64,000 nucleotides of DNA, taken from the NCBI GenBank assembly GCA_022447365.1, contig JAKVBL010000008.1:186001-250000 (forward strand), given 5' to 3'. Both the position numbers and the translations under genes were made by a program. This document shows positions 18,212 through 28,500 of the stretch, piece by piece (position 1 is the stretch's first letter; the number at the start of each line of letters is the position of its first letter). The DNA comes from Oleiphilaceae bacterium (GTDB lineage: Bacteria; Pseudomonadota; Gammaproteobacteria; Pseudomonadales; Oleiphilaceae). Below the pieces are notes generated by a model. The model searched no databases and was not told the DNA's origin. It saw only the letters and a program-made list of their open reading frames with translations.

Positions 18212-19270
18212 ATGTATATTAAATTCTTAGTTGCTGTTGCTTTATGTGTCGCGACCTCATTTGTGATTTGGCAATACCAAGGGCTAGATCAGGATGCTCA
18301 AGATTTAGACACCTCTAAGACCAACCAAGACCATCAAAAATCAGTTATCGATTCTTCTCCTGAAGCAATCAACACTGAAACTCAGCAATTACCTTATCAA
18401 TCTGAGCACGGCGACCTTGTATCATCACTTCGCGGAATCTACTTTGATCGTGATTTGGGCGTCGATGAGAACGGCGATCTTCGTATTTCATCGGACCTAA
18501 AAGACATATTTGATTTCTTCTTTTCAGCTATTGAAGAAGAGTCATTGGAAACCGTCTTGGCGCGAATAGAAGAATATCTCAACTACAAATTAGAAGAGCC
18601 AGCCTTAACCCAAGCACTTCAATCTTTAGAATCGTACGTTGCATACAAAACCGCGGTAATGGACCTAGAACTTGCATTTTCAAGCCGAATTGAAAGCTTT
18701 ACTACAGACGGATCAATGTCGAGCTTAAGTGGTAGTTACCTTGATTTGATCGACGAACGCTTGCAGTTACTTAAGTCAATTCGCGCTGAAAACCTAGGCT
18801 TAGAAATGCATGAGGCATTTTATTCTGAGCGTGAACAGTATGATGCCTATATGATTGAGCGACTCAGAATCAACGCTGATAAAGCAATGAATAATGAGCA
18901 AAAATCAGCGGCTTTAGAATCACTTGATGCACAAATGCCGGCAGAGTTTATCGAGAGTAGAAGCGGCGCGAATCCAGTTCAAGTTCTGCGTGAGAGCACC
19001 ACTGACAATCAAGAACTTACTGGTGAAGAGCTATATAATGCGCGCGTTGAAGCTGTTGGCGAAGAGGCTGCAGAACGTTTAACGAGCCTAGACTCCCAAC
19101 GTAAGGAATGGGATTCACGATACACGAGCTACACAAGTCAACGCGATGAGATTTTACTAAACGATGCTTACAGCGACGAAGTAAAAGTCACCGAGCTTGA
19201 GCTATTGAGAGATTCATTGTTTTCTAGCTCCGAGAAAGTGCGCGTGATTGCGCTTGATCGAATCCAATAG
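18212..19270 (+). CDS. lifO: Lipase-specific foldase (Lif/LimK family)
   Basis: A 352-residue membrane-anchored periplasmic chaperone that folds the lipase before secretion. One N-terminal helix (residues 4-20) is followed by a variable linker (to about 60). After that come the Lif domains: LRGIYFDRDLGVDENGDLRI and the RxxFDY-like motif as DLKDIFDFFFSAIEEE, in which Phe replaces the usual Tyr-Cys/Phe. Long charged helices (residues 150-330) fit the extended helical domain that wraps the lipase, and the C-terminus has the RVIALDRIQ ending. It starts 62 bp after the lipase stop, behind a stem-loop. There is no clear ribosome site, which would also favour low expression. Confidence 0.9.
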   Translation: MYIKFLVAVALCVATSFVIWQYQGLDQDAQDLDTSKTNQDHQKSVIDSSPEAINTETQQLPYQSEHGDLVSSLRGIYFDRDLGVDENGDLRISSDLKDIFDFFFSAIEEESLETVLARIEEYLNYKLEEPALTQALQSLESYVAYKTAVMDLELAFSSRIESFTTDGSMSSLSGSYLDLIDERLQLLKSIRAENLGLEMHEAFYSEREQYDAYMIERLRINADKAMNNEQKSAALESLDAQMPAEFIESRSGANPVQVLRESTTDNQELTGEELYNARVEAVGEEAAERLTSLDSQRKEWDSRYTSYTSQRDEILLNDAYSDEVKVTELELLRDSLFSSSEKVRVIALDRIQ

Positions 19271-19293
19271 ATAAAGCACTTAGAATGCTCCAC

Positions 19294-19324
19294 TAAGTCA
19301 CGCTGCTATACGTCGCGTGACTTA
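19294..19324. repeat. Inverted repeat over the 3' end of the integrase gene
   Basis: TAAGTCACGC and GCGTGACTTA form perfect 10-bp arms around an 11-base centre. The repeat covers the integrase stop codon in the convergent gap to the foldase gene. No T-run follows on either strand, so it may be a weak two-way terminator or a recombinase-related site. Confidence 0.5.
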
Positions 19325-20538
19325 CCACTTTCTGCACGCTTTTTGTTTTCAGTCTGAACGTAAATGGTATCGGTAGTCGCCATACTTGCGTGCCCCAGAT
19401 CTTCTGATACATCTTTTAATGCTCGACCTCGTTCAATCTCAAGACTGGCGCCTGTGTGACGTAACCAGTGCGTAGAAACTTGCTGAAAACGTGCCGCTGC
19501 CTCTTCGCCATGGCTTAAGCGCATCGCTTCAAAAGCCTGGTCAAAAATCTCTTGTACCAACCTCGATAATTGGCGAGCCGTCATACCATTGCGGCCACGA
19601 ATTTTCGCAATAATAGGGTGCGTTTCTCCCAATACAGGAAGACTGTTTAATCCTCTAGACGCTCGATATCGCTTTAAATATGGAATAAAGCTTGGTGGAA
19701 CGGTGACGTCCCGTAACTTTCGACCTTTTCCATATACTTTTAACCACCAATTATCATCATTATCTTTCCAGAAATGTCCCATTGTTGGGACCCAGTCTGC
19801 GCGTTCTGAGAACTCTGAAATTCGTAAAAATAAGGTTTTTAAGGACGCAATGAGAAATAAATTCCGCTCATACTTTGAGTCGTCATTGGCCATTTTTTCA
19901 GCGACATCAAGCAAATATTGCCATTGATCTTCACTCAGACGTTTCACGTCTTTAACTTGTGCGTCTTTTATAAAATACTTGCAGTCTTTTTTAGCAACTT
20001 GAACCGGATTTCCGTAACAAATCTCTTCATCCATCATATGTTTATAGAACGCATTTAAAGCTGTAAACATTGCGTGCAAGGTTTGCTGCGATGGACGATA
20101 TAATTTTTTATCTGGCTTGGACTGATCGCCTTTAGCTTGAACTAATCGAAATGGAGCCCATTCGGGATTGATTTCAAACACACCGTTAGAGAAACGATAT
20201 TTCTCGTGATTCACAAAGCAAATCCAATTTAACGGCGGTTGCCAAAAGAAATCTGCATAAGCAAGGATGTCTGATTTGCGCAGCTCATCAATTGGCTTAT
20301 CGGATACAAGAAATGACCACAATAAAAACTTTTCGAGTTCTGAACGAAAACGTGTGTAAGTATGCTGAGATTTGTTGCGACCAATATAAGACAAAAATTC
20401 TTGACCCCAGTGCCATGCATTGCGTTTCCATTTATCAGATTTTTCTAAATAGGTATTGAGTTCGGGAAAATCATCTAGACGAACATCTTTTAATTCGTCG
20501 TATGTAGGAAACAAAGGAAACGGCTTTGATACGGGCAT
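19306..20538 (-). CDS. Lone tyrosine recombinase (phage integrase family)
   Basis: A 410-residue site-specific recombinase. Residues 1-190 are an extended N-terminal core-binding part with its own tryptophan-rich pattern (FWQPPLNWICF). The catalytic domain shows the Arg (LFLRISEFS), the beta-hairpin Lys (VYGKGRKLRDV), HWLRHTGAS (His-X-X-Arg), GHASMATTDTIYV (His/Trp position and nucleophile Tyr), so all catalytic residues appear present. No excisionase, attachment-site duplication, tRNA or cargo gene is visible nearby. It may be a resident chromosomal recombinase or the remnant of an element. It faces the foldase gene and is divergent from ybiT. Confidence 0.88.
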   Translation of the reverse strand: MPVSKPFPLFPTYDELKDVRLDDFPELNTYLEKSDKWKRNAWHWGQEFLSYIGRNKSQHTYTRFRSELEKFLLWSFLVSDKPIDELRKSDILAYADFFWQPPLNWICFVNHEKYRFSNGVFEINPEWAPFRLVQAKGDQSKPDKKLYRPSQQTLHAMFTALNAFYKHMMDEEICYGNPVQVAKKDCKYFIKDAQVKDVKRLSEDQWQYLLDVAEKMANDDSKYERNLFLIASLKTLFLRISEFSERADWVPTMGHFWKDNDDNWWLKVYGKGRKLRDVTVPPSFIPYLKRYRASRGLNSLPVLGETHPIIAKIRGRNGMTARQLSRLVQEIFDQAFEAMRLSHGEEAAARFQQVSTHWLRHTGASLEIERGRALKDVSEDLGHASMATTDTIYVQTENKKRAESGKSRDV

Positions 20539-20596
20539 AGCATGTTATTTTTTTGATTGAGGTTATACACAAGCCTATCTTCATATTAGCTTATGT

Positions 20597-20616
20597 CCAA
20601 TACTAAAGAGTATTGG
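20597..20616. repeat. Perfect inverted repeat between integrase and ybiT
   Basis: CCAATACT-AAAG-AGTATTGG, 8-bp arms with a 4-base centre, 59 bp upstream of the integrase start. It may be an operator for the integrase gene or a core recombination site; the sequence alone does not decide. Confidence 0.4.
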
Positions 20617-20754
20617 TAATTTAAAATTAATGTTTGGCTCCTTATTTATCAAGTTTTTATCGACCTAGCGTGCGCTGTGCTCTATAGTGCGCGCAAATTT
20701 TAGGCAATCAGGCTTTTTGCTTGTCTCCATACATTCTGATCGAAGGTCGACTCA

Positions 20755-22359
20755 TTGATTTCTACAGCAAATGTCACCATGCAATTTGGTGCGAAACCTC
20801 TCTTTGAAAACATTTCCGTCAAATTTGGCGAAGGTAATCGCTACGGACTTATTGGCGCAAACGGTTGCGGCAAATCAACGTTCATGAAAATCTTGGACGG
20901 CTCACTTCAGCCAACATCAGGAAATGTATCGATTTCTCCGAATGAACGTGTCGCTAAATTAAGTCAGGATCAATACGCATTTGAAGAATACAGCGTTGTT
21001 GACGCAGTCATTATGGGCCACAAAGAGCTGTGGGATATTAAGCTTGAGCGCGAGCGTATTTACTCCTTGCCAGAAATGAGCGAAGAAGAAGGAATGCTTG
21101 TTGCTGATCTTGAAACGCGTTTCGCCGAACTAGATGGTTATTCTGCCGAATCTAAAGCTGAAGAATTACTGACTCATGCTGGCCTTGATCCTTCCATGTT
21201 CTATGGCTTGATGAGCGAAATCGCACCGGGTTGGAAATTACGCGTGCTACTAGTTCAAGCACTTTTCTCTGACCCAGATATATTGTTGTTAGACGAGCCG
21301 ACTAACAACTTGGATATCGATACAATTCGTTGGTTAGAAGAACTTTTAAATCAACGATCAAGCACAATGATCATTATTTCTCACGATCGTCACTTCTTAA
21401 ATGCTGTGTGTACGCACATGGCCGATATCGATTACGGTGAGCTGCGTGTTTACCCAGGCAACTACGACGACTTCATGATTGCTTCGACAGCGGCCCGTGA
21501 ACGTTTACAGCATGAAAATGCGAAAAAGAAAACAGAGATCGCTGAGCTGCAACAGTTCGTTAGCCGTTTTTCAGCCAACGCATCTAAAGCGAAGCAAGCA
21601 ACGTCACGCGCAAAACGTCTTGAAAAGATCGAGTTAGAAGAAATTAAGCCTTCAAGTCGTGTTAGCCCGTTTATTCGTTTCAATCAGGAAAAGAAACTTC
21701 ATCGCCAAGCATTGGTGCTTGAAGGTTTAGCTCATGGCTTCGATGGTGAAACTTTATTTGAAGGCGGCGATACGATTCTCGAAGCTGGAACACGTTTGGC
21801 GGTGATTGGAGAAAACGGCGTAGGTAAGACAACCCTACTCCGCTGCTTGATGAACGAGCTTGATGCTAGCGTTGGCACTATTAAATGGGCTGAGAGTGCA
21901 AGCCTTGGTTATTGCCCACAAGACAGTACGCGCGACTTTGCAGAAGATATGACTTTGTTCGAATGGATGGGCCAGTGGCGTAAGCCAGGTCAAGATGATC
22001 AGTTCATTCGCGGCATTCTGGGGCGCATGCTGTTCTCGTCGAAAGACATCGACAAGAAAGTCTCTGTTTGTTCAGGTGGTGAAAAGAACCGCCTATTGTT
22101 TGGAAAACTGATTATCGCTGAAACAAATGTGCTAATTATGGATGAGCCAACCAATCACTTAGATATGGAATCAATTGAAGCGTTAAACCTAGCGCTCGAA
22201 AATTATCCAGGCACTCTGATTTTTGTCAGCCATGACAGAGAGTTCGTCTCTTCTTTGGCTACACGCATTATTGAAATCAAGGACAAAAAGCTAAATGACT
22301 TCCAAGGTACTTATGAAGAGTACCTTGCGCGCCAATTAGCACTAGAAACCAAGCGTTAG
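20755..22359 (+). CDS. ybiT: ABC-F ATPase YbiT
   Basis: A 534-residue soluble protein with two ABC ATPase domains and no membrane part, of the ABC-F family that acts on the ribosome. Walker A motifs are GANGCGKST (about residue 36) and GENGVGKTT (about 353). The signatures are degenerate in domain 1 ([10 protein letters not shown]) and SGGEKNRL in domain 2; Walker B are [13 protein letters not shown] and [13 protein letters not shown]. The near identity of [19 protein letters not shown] to E. coli YbiT identifies the subfamily. The start is TTG at 20755: alignment with YbiT and a GAAGG eight bases upstream support it, and the first ATG would cut eight conserved residues. It is convergent with rhlE with only 4 bp between stops. 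Confidence 0.94.
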   Translation: MISTANVTMQFGAKPLFENISVKFGEGNRYGLIGANGCGKSTFMKILDGSLQPTSGNVSISPNERVAKLSQDQYAFEEYSVVDAVIMGHKELWDIKLERERIYSLPEMSEEEGMLVADLETRFAELDGYSAESKAEELLTHAGLDPSMFYGLMSEIAPGWKLRVLLVQALFSDPDILLLDEPTNNLDIDTIRWLEELLNQRSSTMIIISHDRHFLNAVCTHMADIDYGELRVYPGNYDDFMIASTAARERLQHENAKKKTEIAELQQFVSRFSANASKAKQATSRAKRLEKIELEEIKPSSRVSPFIRFNQEKKLHRQALVLEGLAHGFDGETLFEGGDTILEAGTRLAVIGENGVGKTTLLRCLMNELDASVGTIKWAESASLGYCPQDSTRDFAEDMTLFEWMGQWRKPGQDDQFIRGILGRMLFSSKDIDKKVSVCSGGEKNRLLFGKLIIAETNVLIMDEPTNHLDMESIEALNLALENYPGTLIFVSHDREFVSSLATRIIEIKDKKLNDFQGTYEEYLARQLALETKR

Positions 22360-22363
22360 TCGC

Positions 22364-23836
22364 TTAATTTTGCACAGGGCGTTTGCGTGGCGAGCGCCCT
22401 TCTCCTTTTTTGGACTCTGTGGTTTCGCCCGTGGCCTGTTTATTGCTACTTTGCTTAGGCTTGTTCTGTTTTGGCTTGCCTCTAGCCCAAATATCTTTAT
22501 TTGCCTGACTCTTTTTAGCATTGTCGCGAGATTTGTTGCCGCGTCCGTCGCTGTTATTAGCTTTTTTCTTATTTTTATCCGGCTTGACTGAGGCAGACGT
22601 ATTCTTCGAGTTTGTCTGATTAAAAGCATCGACTTTGGTCTTATTTTTCTTCGGTTTTTTCGCCTTAATTGGCTTTAAAGTCTGCGGAGATGCTGGCAAT
22701 GCATTTTGAGCTTCGAAGCCTTTTATGTCTTCTCTTGGAATATGCTGCTGAATCAAACGCTCTATTCCGACGAGTTCTTTATATTCTTCTGCCGTGACTA
22801 ACGAGACAGCTTTCCCTGCCATGCCAGCGCGCCCGGTGCGACCAATACGATGCACATAATCCTCAGCTACATGCGGTAAATCAAAGTTCACGACTTGAGG
22901 TAACTGATCAATATCAATTCCTCGCGCGGCAATATCGGTAGCAATAAGCGCTTGTAAATCACCGCTTTTAAAGTCTGATAGCGCCCTTGTTCTAGCTCCT
23001 TGACTCTTATTACCGTGAATCGCGGCTGCTTTAATTCCAGACTTAATCAGTTTTTGGCTTAGCTTGTTCGCGCCGTGCTTTGTCCGACAAAAGACGAGCA
23101 CTTGATACCATTGATGGCGTTTAATTAAGGTAATTAAGGCTTGTGACTTGTTAGCTTTATCAATTGGAATAACTAATTGATCGACAGTTTTCGCGGCAGA
23201 ATTTTTTGGCGATACAGAGATCTCAACGGGATCATGAATCAAGCCTTTCGCTAAATTACGAATGTCATCGGAAAATGTCGCTGAGAACAGCAGATTTTGT
23301 CTGCGCTTGGGCAATAGCGCGATAACGCGGCGAATATCATTGATGAAGCCCATATCCAGCATTCTGTCGGCTTCGTCTAGAACCAAGACGTCAATCTGGT
23401 CGAGCTTTACGGCATTCTTTTCACATAAATCTAGTAAGCGCCCAGGCGTTGCAACTAATACATCAACACCCTTTCTTAACTTCAGCATCTGAGGGTTAAT
23501 CTTAACCCCTCCAAACACAACCGCAGAGCGCGTATCCGAGAATTGACTGTAATCGTCTAAACTCTGGTGCACCTGCGCTGCAAGCTCTCGCGTTGGAGTA
23601 AGAATCAATACTCGGACCTGACTAGCCTTTACACGAGCCTTTCCTTCAAGATACTGAATAATAGGAAGTGTAAAGCTAGCAGTTTTGCCTGTACCCGTTT
23701 GGGCAGCAGCCATCACATCACGCCCTGTTAATACGGCAGGAATAGCCTCTTGCTGGATTGAGGACGGTGTCTTATAACCTTTTAACTCAATTGCTTTTAG
23801 GATATTTCGATTAAGGCCAAGCTCTTCAAAGTACAT
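22364..23836 (-). CDS. rhlE: DEAD-box RNA helicase RhlE
   Basis: A 490-residue ATP-dependent RNA helicase linked to ribosome maturation and RNA turnover. Motifs in order: Q motif ([11 protein letters not shown]), [10 protein letters not shown], Ia [60 protein letters not shown]. The C-terminal 120 residues are a lysine-, serine- and asparagine-rich tail that would bind RNA loosely. The start at 23836 gives MYFEELGLN, aligning with E. coli RhlE (MSFDSLGLS). The frame reaches a further 28 codons upstream to 23920, but without a ribosome site there. No partner gene is evident. Confidence 0.92.
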   Translation of the reverse strand: MYFEELGLNRNILKAIELKGYKTPSSIQQEAIPAVLTGRDVMAAAQTGTGKTASFTLPIIQYLEGKARVKASQVRVLILTPTRELAAQVHQSLDDYSQFSDTRSAVVFGGVKINPQMLKLRKGVDVLVATPGRLLDLCEKNAVKLDQIDVLVLDEADRMLDMGFINDIRRVIALLPKRRQNLLFSATFSDDIRNLAKGLIHDPVEISVSPKNSAAKTVDQLVIPIDKANKSQALITLIKRHQWYQVLVFCRTKHGANKLSQKLIKSGIKAAAIHGNKSQGARTRALSDFKSGDLQALIATDIAARGIDIDQLPQVVNFDLPHVAEDYVHRIGRTGRAGMAGKAVSLVTAEEYKELVGIERLIQQHIPREDIKGFEAQNALPASPQTLKPIKAKKPKKNKTKVDAFNQTNSKNTSASVKPDKNKKKANNSDGRGNKSRDNAKKSQANKDIWARGKPKQNKPKQSSNKQATGETTESKKGEGRSPRKRPVQN

Positions 23837-24076
23837 TAAGTATTCGTTCTCAGTATGTGGGGCAGAATGCGCGCGAAGTATAGGTGGGATTAAGCTTTTA
23901 CGATACATAAACTTCATCATTCGTATGCTAGTAGGTCAAAACACGCACTGCGAGCTTGGTGCGACGATCTATTTATGTCACGATAAAAACAAATAATTAA
24001 GTGCTTAGGCGCATTCTTGAGCTTCGCTCTAGACATACTAAATAAGCTGACAATAACGATACTAACAAATTCCGAT

Positions 24077-24673
24077 ATGTCGAACGTCTATACGATAATC
24101 AAGCTACTAGCTTTAACGCTCATCATTAGTGGCTGCGCAACAAGTTTTGATCGAACCAATATTCGCCCTGGTGAACGGGTATATGGCCCCGCGGTTTCAG
24201 TCGTTGTACCCACAGAAAAGTCTTGGTTTGCTGTCGATTACGGTACAGGAAACCGAATCAAATTAAGTCAACTTAACTATGACGACAGTTACTCGTTGAA
24301 GGTTGCGGTGAATAGAGGGCCAGCTTTCGGAATGTTTGAATCAGCGCAAGCACATCTCTCAGCCTATCGTGAAAATGTGAATGACGACGCGGTTGAAGGG
24401 CTGATTGTTCACGGTCGAGATTCTTGGGCTGCTGAAGAATACGGTAATACATGTATCACCTATGCAGAACAATTAGAAGATTGGCGTGGTCGCAATAATG
24501 CAGGCCCTGCTCTCGTTGATGTATATGGTTTGGTCTGCCCGCATCGTGGCTTGCCAAATATTTTGGTCAACGTTGAATTATCACGACGTTATGAAGTGAA
24601 CGCCCCAAGGATTAACGTTCAAAACTATGCAGAACAAGTGTTTAAATCAATTGAGTACGCTGGGGTCGACTAA
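24077..24673 (+). CDS. Lipoprotein of unknown function
   Basis: A 198-residue protein with a lipoprotein signal: positive start, hydrophobic stretch, and lipobox LIISGCAT (modified Cys at about residue 20). The mature part has no domain I recognise. It contains a repeated pattern of small beta-type segments (WFAVDYGTGNRIKLSQL, GLIVHGRDSWAAEEYGNTC) and four cysteines outside the lipobox might form disulphides. The ATG at 24077 was chosen because it puts the signal at the N-terminus; the frame runs another 20 codons upstream. It is probably anchored in the outer membrane. It is followed 66 bp later by the thioredoxin-fold gene, with a weak hairpin between. Confidence 0.75.
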   Translation: MSNVYTIIKLLALTLIISGCATSFDRTNIRPGERVYGPAVSVVVPTEKSWFAVDYGTGNRIKLSQLNYDDSYSLKVAVNRGPAFGMFESAQAHLSAYRENVNDDAVEGLIVHGRDSWAAEEYGNTCITYAEQLEDWRGRNNAGPALVDVYGLVCPHRGLPNILVNVELSRRYEVNAPRINVQNYAEQVFKSIEYAGVD

Positions 24674-24696
24674 AGCATCTTAAGCCTTATAATGCT

Positions 24697-24717
24697 GCGG
24701 TTTATAGAAAAAACCGC
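24697..24717. terminator. Weak hairpin after the lipoprotein gene
   Basis: GCGGTTT and AAACCGC pair around a 7-base loop, 23 bp past the stop. The following bases (TTAATATT) are only moderately T-rich, so termination would be partial. Confidence 0.35.
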
Positions 24718-24739
24718 TTAATATTAAAAGGGTGTATGC

Positions 24740-25495
24740 ATGCTTCATACGATTAATGTTCTGAACTCCACATTTGCATCTATTTCTCGCTCTTGGCGAG
24801 GAACATCTAGTACGAAAGAGCATTATCAGCCCGAAAAACCGATTATCCTGTTTGATCGTGAAGGCGATCCGGAATGCCGTCTTGTTCGAGAAACTCTTAC
24901 CGCGCTCAATCTTGATGTCACCATCATGCCCTGTCCAATCGGTGGAGAAAACATCAAACGGCTTCGTCGAGATTCAGGCACTGATCAAGTACCTGTTCTG
25001 TACGACACAAATGTCGAAGAAAGTAGAAAAGGTGCATCCGATATTATTCAGTACCTTTTTAAGCAATATAAAGGTGTAGACGCACCATCACGCACACAAA
25101 TCACACCTCAACAAATGCGTCGATCAAAGCTTTCTTCTTTAATACGGCTAAATGCTGGAATTAAAGCTAAGCCCTCGAAGTCCACACAACAGCCGTTAAC
25201 ACTTTATAGTTTCGAATCGAGCCCATTTTCTCGCATAGTCAGAGAAAGACTGTGCGAACTAGAATTGCCTTATCAATTGATTAATCTTGGTAAGCAGCAA
25301 AAAGCGGATATGGGCCCTGCTAAATTTCGTTTTCATCGCGGTGAATACCGCCCTGTTCCAGAATCAAAACGTGAGGCATTTTTAGAAAAATGGGGCAACG
25401 TTCAGGTCCCATTTCTTGTCGACCCCAATACAGATACAAACCTTTTTGAATCTGCAAAGATTGTCGATTATTTAAATCAGCAATACGCGAAGTAA
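24740..25495 (+). CDS. Double glutaredoxin/GST-N-domain protein
   Basis: A 251-residue protein with two tandem thioredoxin-fold domains of the glutathione S-transferase N-terminal type. Domain 1 (about 33-110) has DREGDPECRLVRETL with the cis-proline loop QVPVLYD. Domain 2 (about 150-250) has SFESSPFSRIVRERL and QVPFLVDP. The catalytic Cys of related proteins (SPFCR) is Ser here in domain 2, while domain 1 keeps a Cys in PECR. No C-terminal helical GST domain is present. The role is unknown; binding glutathione or acting as a thiol oxidoreductase is possible. The ATG start has GGGTG ten bases upstream. It stands just before mfd, with 44 bp between. Confidence 0.8.
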   Translation: MLHTINVLNSTFASISRSWRGTSSTKEHYQPEKPIILFDREGDPECRLVRETLTALNLDVTIMPCPIGGENIKRLRRDSGTDQVPVLYDTNVEESRKGASDIIQYLFKQYKGVDAPSRTQITPQQMRRSKLSSLIRLNAGIKAKPSKSTQQPLTLYSFESSPFSRIVRERLCELELPYQLINLGKQQKADMGPAKFRFHRGEYRPVPESKREAFLEKWGNVQVPFLVDPNTDTNLFESAKIVDYLNQQYAK

Positions 25496-25539
25496 CTCTA
25501 TTTTTATTGCTCTAACTTTTTAATCGCTCCAAGGCATCA

Positions 25540-28500
25540 ATGAAAAATATTCTGGTCAACTCAGATCTTTTTAGTGACTCAACGTCACAAGCTAATCGTA
25601 TCGCTTGCTACCAAAACGCCAAGCCCTATCTGATTAGCGAAATCATTCAAAACAAGCAAAAAAGCCTGACCTTAGTCATTACCAATGATATGCAAGAAGC
25701 AAACGCCTTGGTGAAGGCCTTGGAATTTTTAGGCGACGGAAGTGAAAGCGGTAAGGCATTTATTCTTCCAGACTGGGAGACCTTACCCTATGACAATTTT
25801 TCTCCCCACGAAGACATTATTTCTCAGCGTCTATCGACCTTAGCGGCGTTGCGCAGTATGCAAAATGGCGTATTGGTAGTGCCTGTTCAGACCCTGCTTC
25901 AGCGCTTGCCGCCCGTTGACTTCATTGCCGCTAATTCGCTGTCTTTGCAAATAGATGGTCGGTTTAATCCCGATGATTACCGACGCTCGCTCGAGCAGGT
26001 TGGCTACCGCCATGTCGATACCGTCTATGAGCACGGTGAGTATGCAGTTCGTGGTTCAATATTTGATGTCTACCCAATGGGTAGCGAATTTCCAATTCGT
26101 ATAGAGTTATTTGACGACGAAATTGAAAGCCTTCGAAGTTTCGATCCAGAAACGCAAAGATCCAAAGAAAAGCTAAAGAGTATCGAACTACTGCCTGCGC
26201 ACGAATTTCCGTGGGACAGAGCTTCTAGGCTTGCATTTCGTAATCGTTGGCTAGACCAGTTCGATGAGAAAAGCTTCAGCGCGCCAATACTACGCGACAT
26301 CAAAGAAGGCATTAAACCGCACGGCATTGAGTACTATGCACCTTTGTTTTTTGAATCGATGACTTCGCTATTTGAGTATTTACCTGATAGCACACAGCTA
26401 ATCTTTAACGCAGGCTTTGACGATACTTTAAAAGCTGTGTGGGCCGAAATTAACGAACGCTATGAAGATAGGCGCCACGATGTTCATCAACCTATCCTAG
26501 CGCCTCATACGCTGTTTCTTGCTGCGGATGAATGTTTCAGTGAAATCAACAAGCTTCAACGTATTGAGCTCGATACAAACAACACCCGTTCAGATCATGG
26601 GTTTGTTGCTAACGCGAAAGATCTTCCTGATCTGACGATTGATGATCGTTTGGACATTCCTGCTTTTCGAATAAAAGAATTTCAGAAAGACTTTCCGGGG
26701 AAATTAATCGTTATTTCGGAAAGCGCCGGTCGCAGAGAGTCATTACAAGATTTGTTTAAAGATCATCAAATTGAATTTGAACATTCGCAAACATGGCAAG
26801 ATACCTGTGATTCGGATTCTAGCGGCCTATCTCTCGTCGTAGGTCCAATTGAGTCAGGGTTTATTCTTGGTGACGATTCGATGGCAGTTGTAACGGAAAC
26901 CGAGCTTTTCGGCCAACTCGTTCGCCAAACCTATAAGCGGCGCACCTCAGCAGAGTCACAAGATAACTTTGTGAAAAGTCTCACAGAGCTACGCGTAGGT
27001 GCGCCAGTAGTTCATATTGATCACGGCGTTGGGCGTTACAAGGGCCTCGAAACAATCTCTGTTGACGGAATGACAGATGAGTTTCTTACGCTCGAATACG
27101 ATAGTGGCTCAAAGCTTTACGTACCAATTGCGTCATTAAATTTAATTTCTAGGTATAGTGGTACAGATGAGTCACTCGCACCATTACACAAACTTGGAAC
27201 AGATCGTTGGAGCACGACTAAGCAAAAAGCTCTAGAGAAAATACGCGACACTGCAGCTGAGTTACTCGAAGTCTACGCAAAGCGCGCAGCAAAAAAAGGC
27301 TTCAAATACAGTCACCCGAAACAAGCCTATCGCGCCTTTTGCGCAGGCTTTCCTTTTGAAGAAACTCCGGACCAAGCAGTTGCAATCAACGCTGTAGTTC
27401 AGGATATGACTAAAGATCAGCCTATGGATCGATTGGTCTGTGGGGATGTCGGCTTTGGCAAAACCGAGGTCGCAATGCGTGCTGCATTCATCGCGAATTA
27501 CTCTAGCAAGCAGGTCGCTGTTTTAGTCCCTACTACCCTGCTCGCACAACAGCATTATCAAAGTTTTCTAGATCGGTTTGCAGATACGGCAGTAAATGTA
27601 GAGCTGATTTCTCGTTTTAAAACTGCAAAAGAACAAGGCAAAGTTTTGGAGCGTGTTGAATCAGGTGAAGTCGATATCCTCGTAGGCACGCATAAGCTGA
27701 TTCAAGGAAACATTAAGTTTAAGAACTTGGGCTTACTAATCATCGATGAAGAGCACAGGTTCGGGGTGCAACAAAAAGAGAAACTCAAAGCTCTACGTGC
27801 CGAAGTAGATATACTCACATTAACGGCAACCCCAATTCCTCGAACATTGAATATGGCGATGGGTGGTGTGCGTGATTTATCGATTATCGCAACACCACCA
27901 GCCAAACGTTTATCAGTTAAGACCTTCGTAAGGCAAAAGCAAGATGCTTTGATACGTGAATCTGTACTGCGTGAAATACTGCGCGGCGGCCAAGTCTATT
28001 ACTTATTCAATGATGTCAAGAATATCGAAAAAGAAGTCGAGTTCTTGCAAAAACTCATACCTGAATCTCGTGTTGGTTTCGCACATGGGCAAATGCGTGA
28101 GCGCGAGCTTGAGCAAGCAATGTCAGACTTCTACCACCAACGCTTCAATGTTCTCGTTTCCTCAACAATCATTGAAACGGGCATCGATATTCCAAATGCA
28201 AACACCATAATCATCGACCGCTCAGATAAGTTTGGCCTAGCTCAACTTCATCAATTGCGCGGGCGCGTAGGTCGATCTCATCATCAGGCTTATGCATATT
28301 TATTGACGCCAGCAGAAAAACGACTGACTCGCGATGCTGAAAAACGTTTAGAAGCGATTACAGCAGCTCAAGAATTGGGCTCTGGCTTTATGCTAGCAAC
28401 GCACGACTTAGAGATTAGAGGCGCAGGTGAATTGCTGGGCGAAGAGCAAAGCGGGCAAATTCAAAGTGTTGGCTTCTCTCTGTACATGGAGCTTCTAGAG

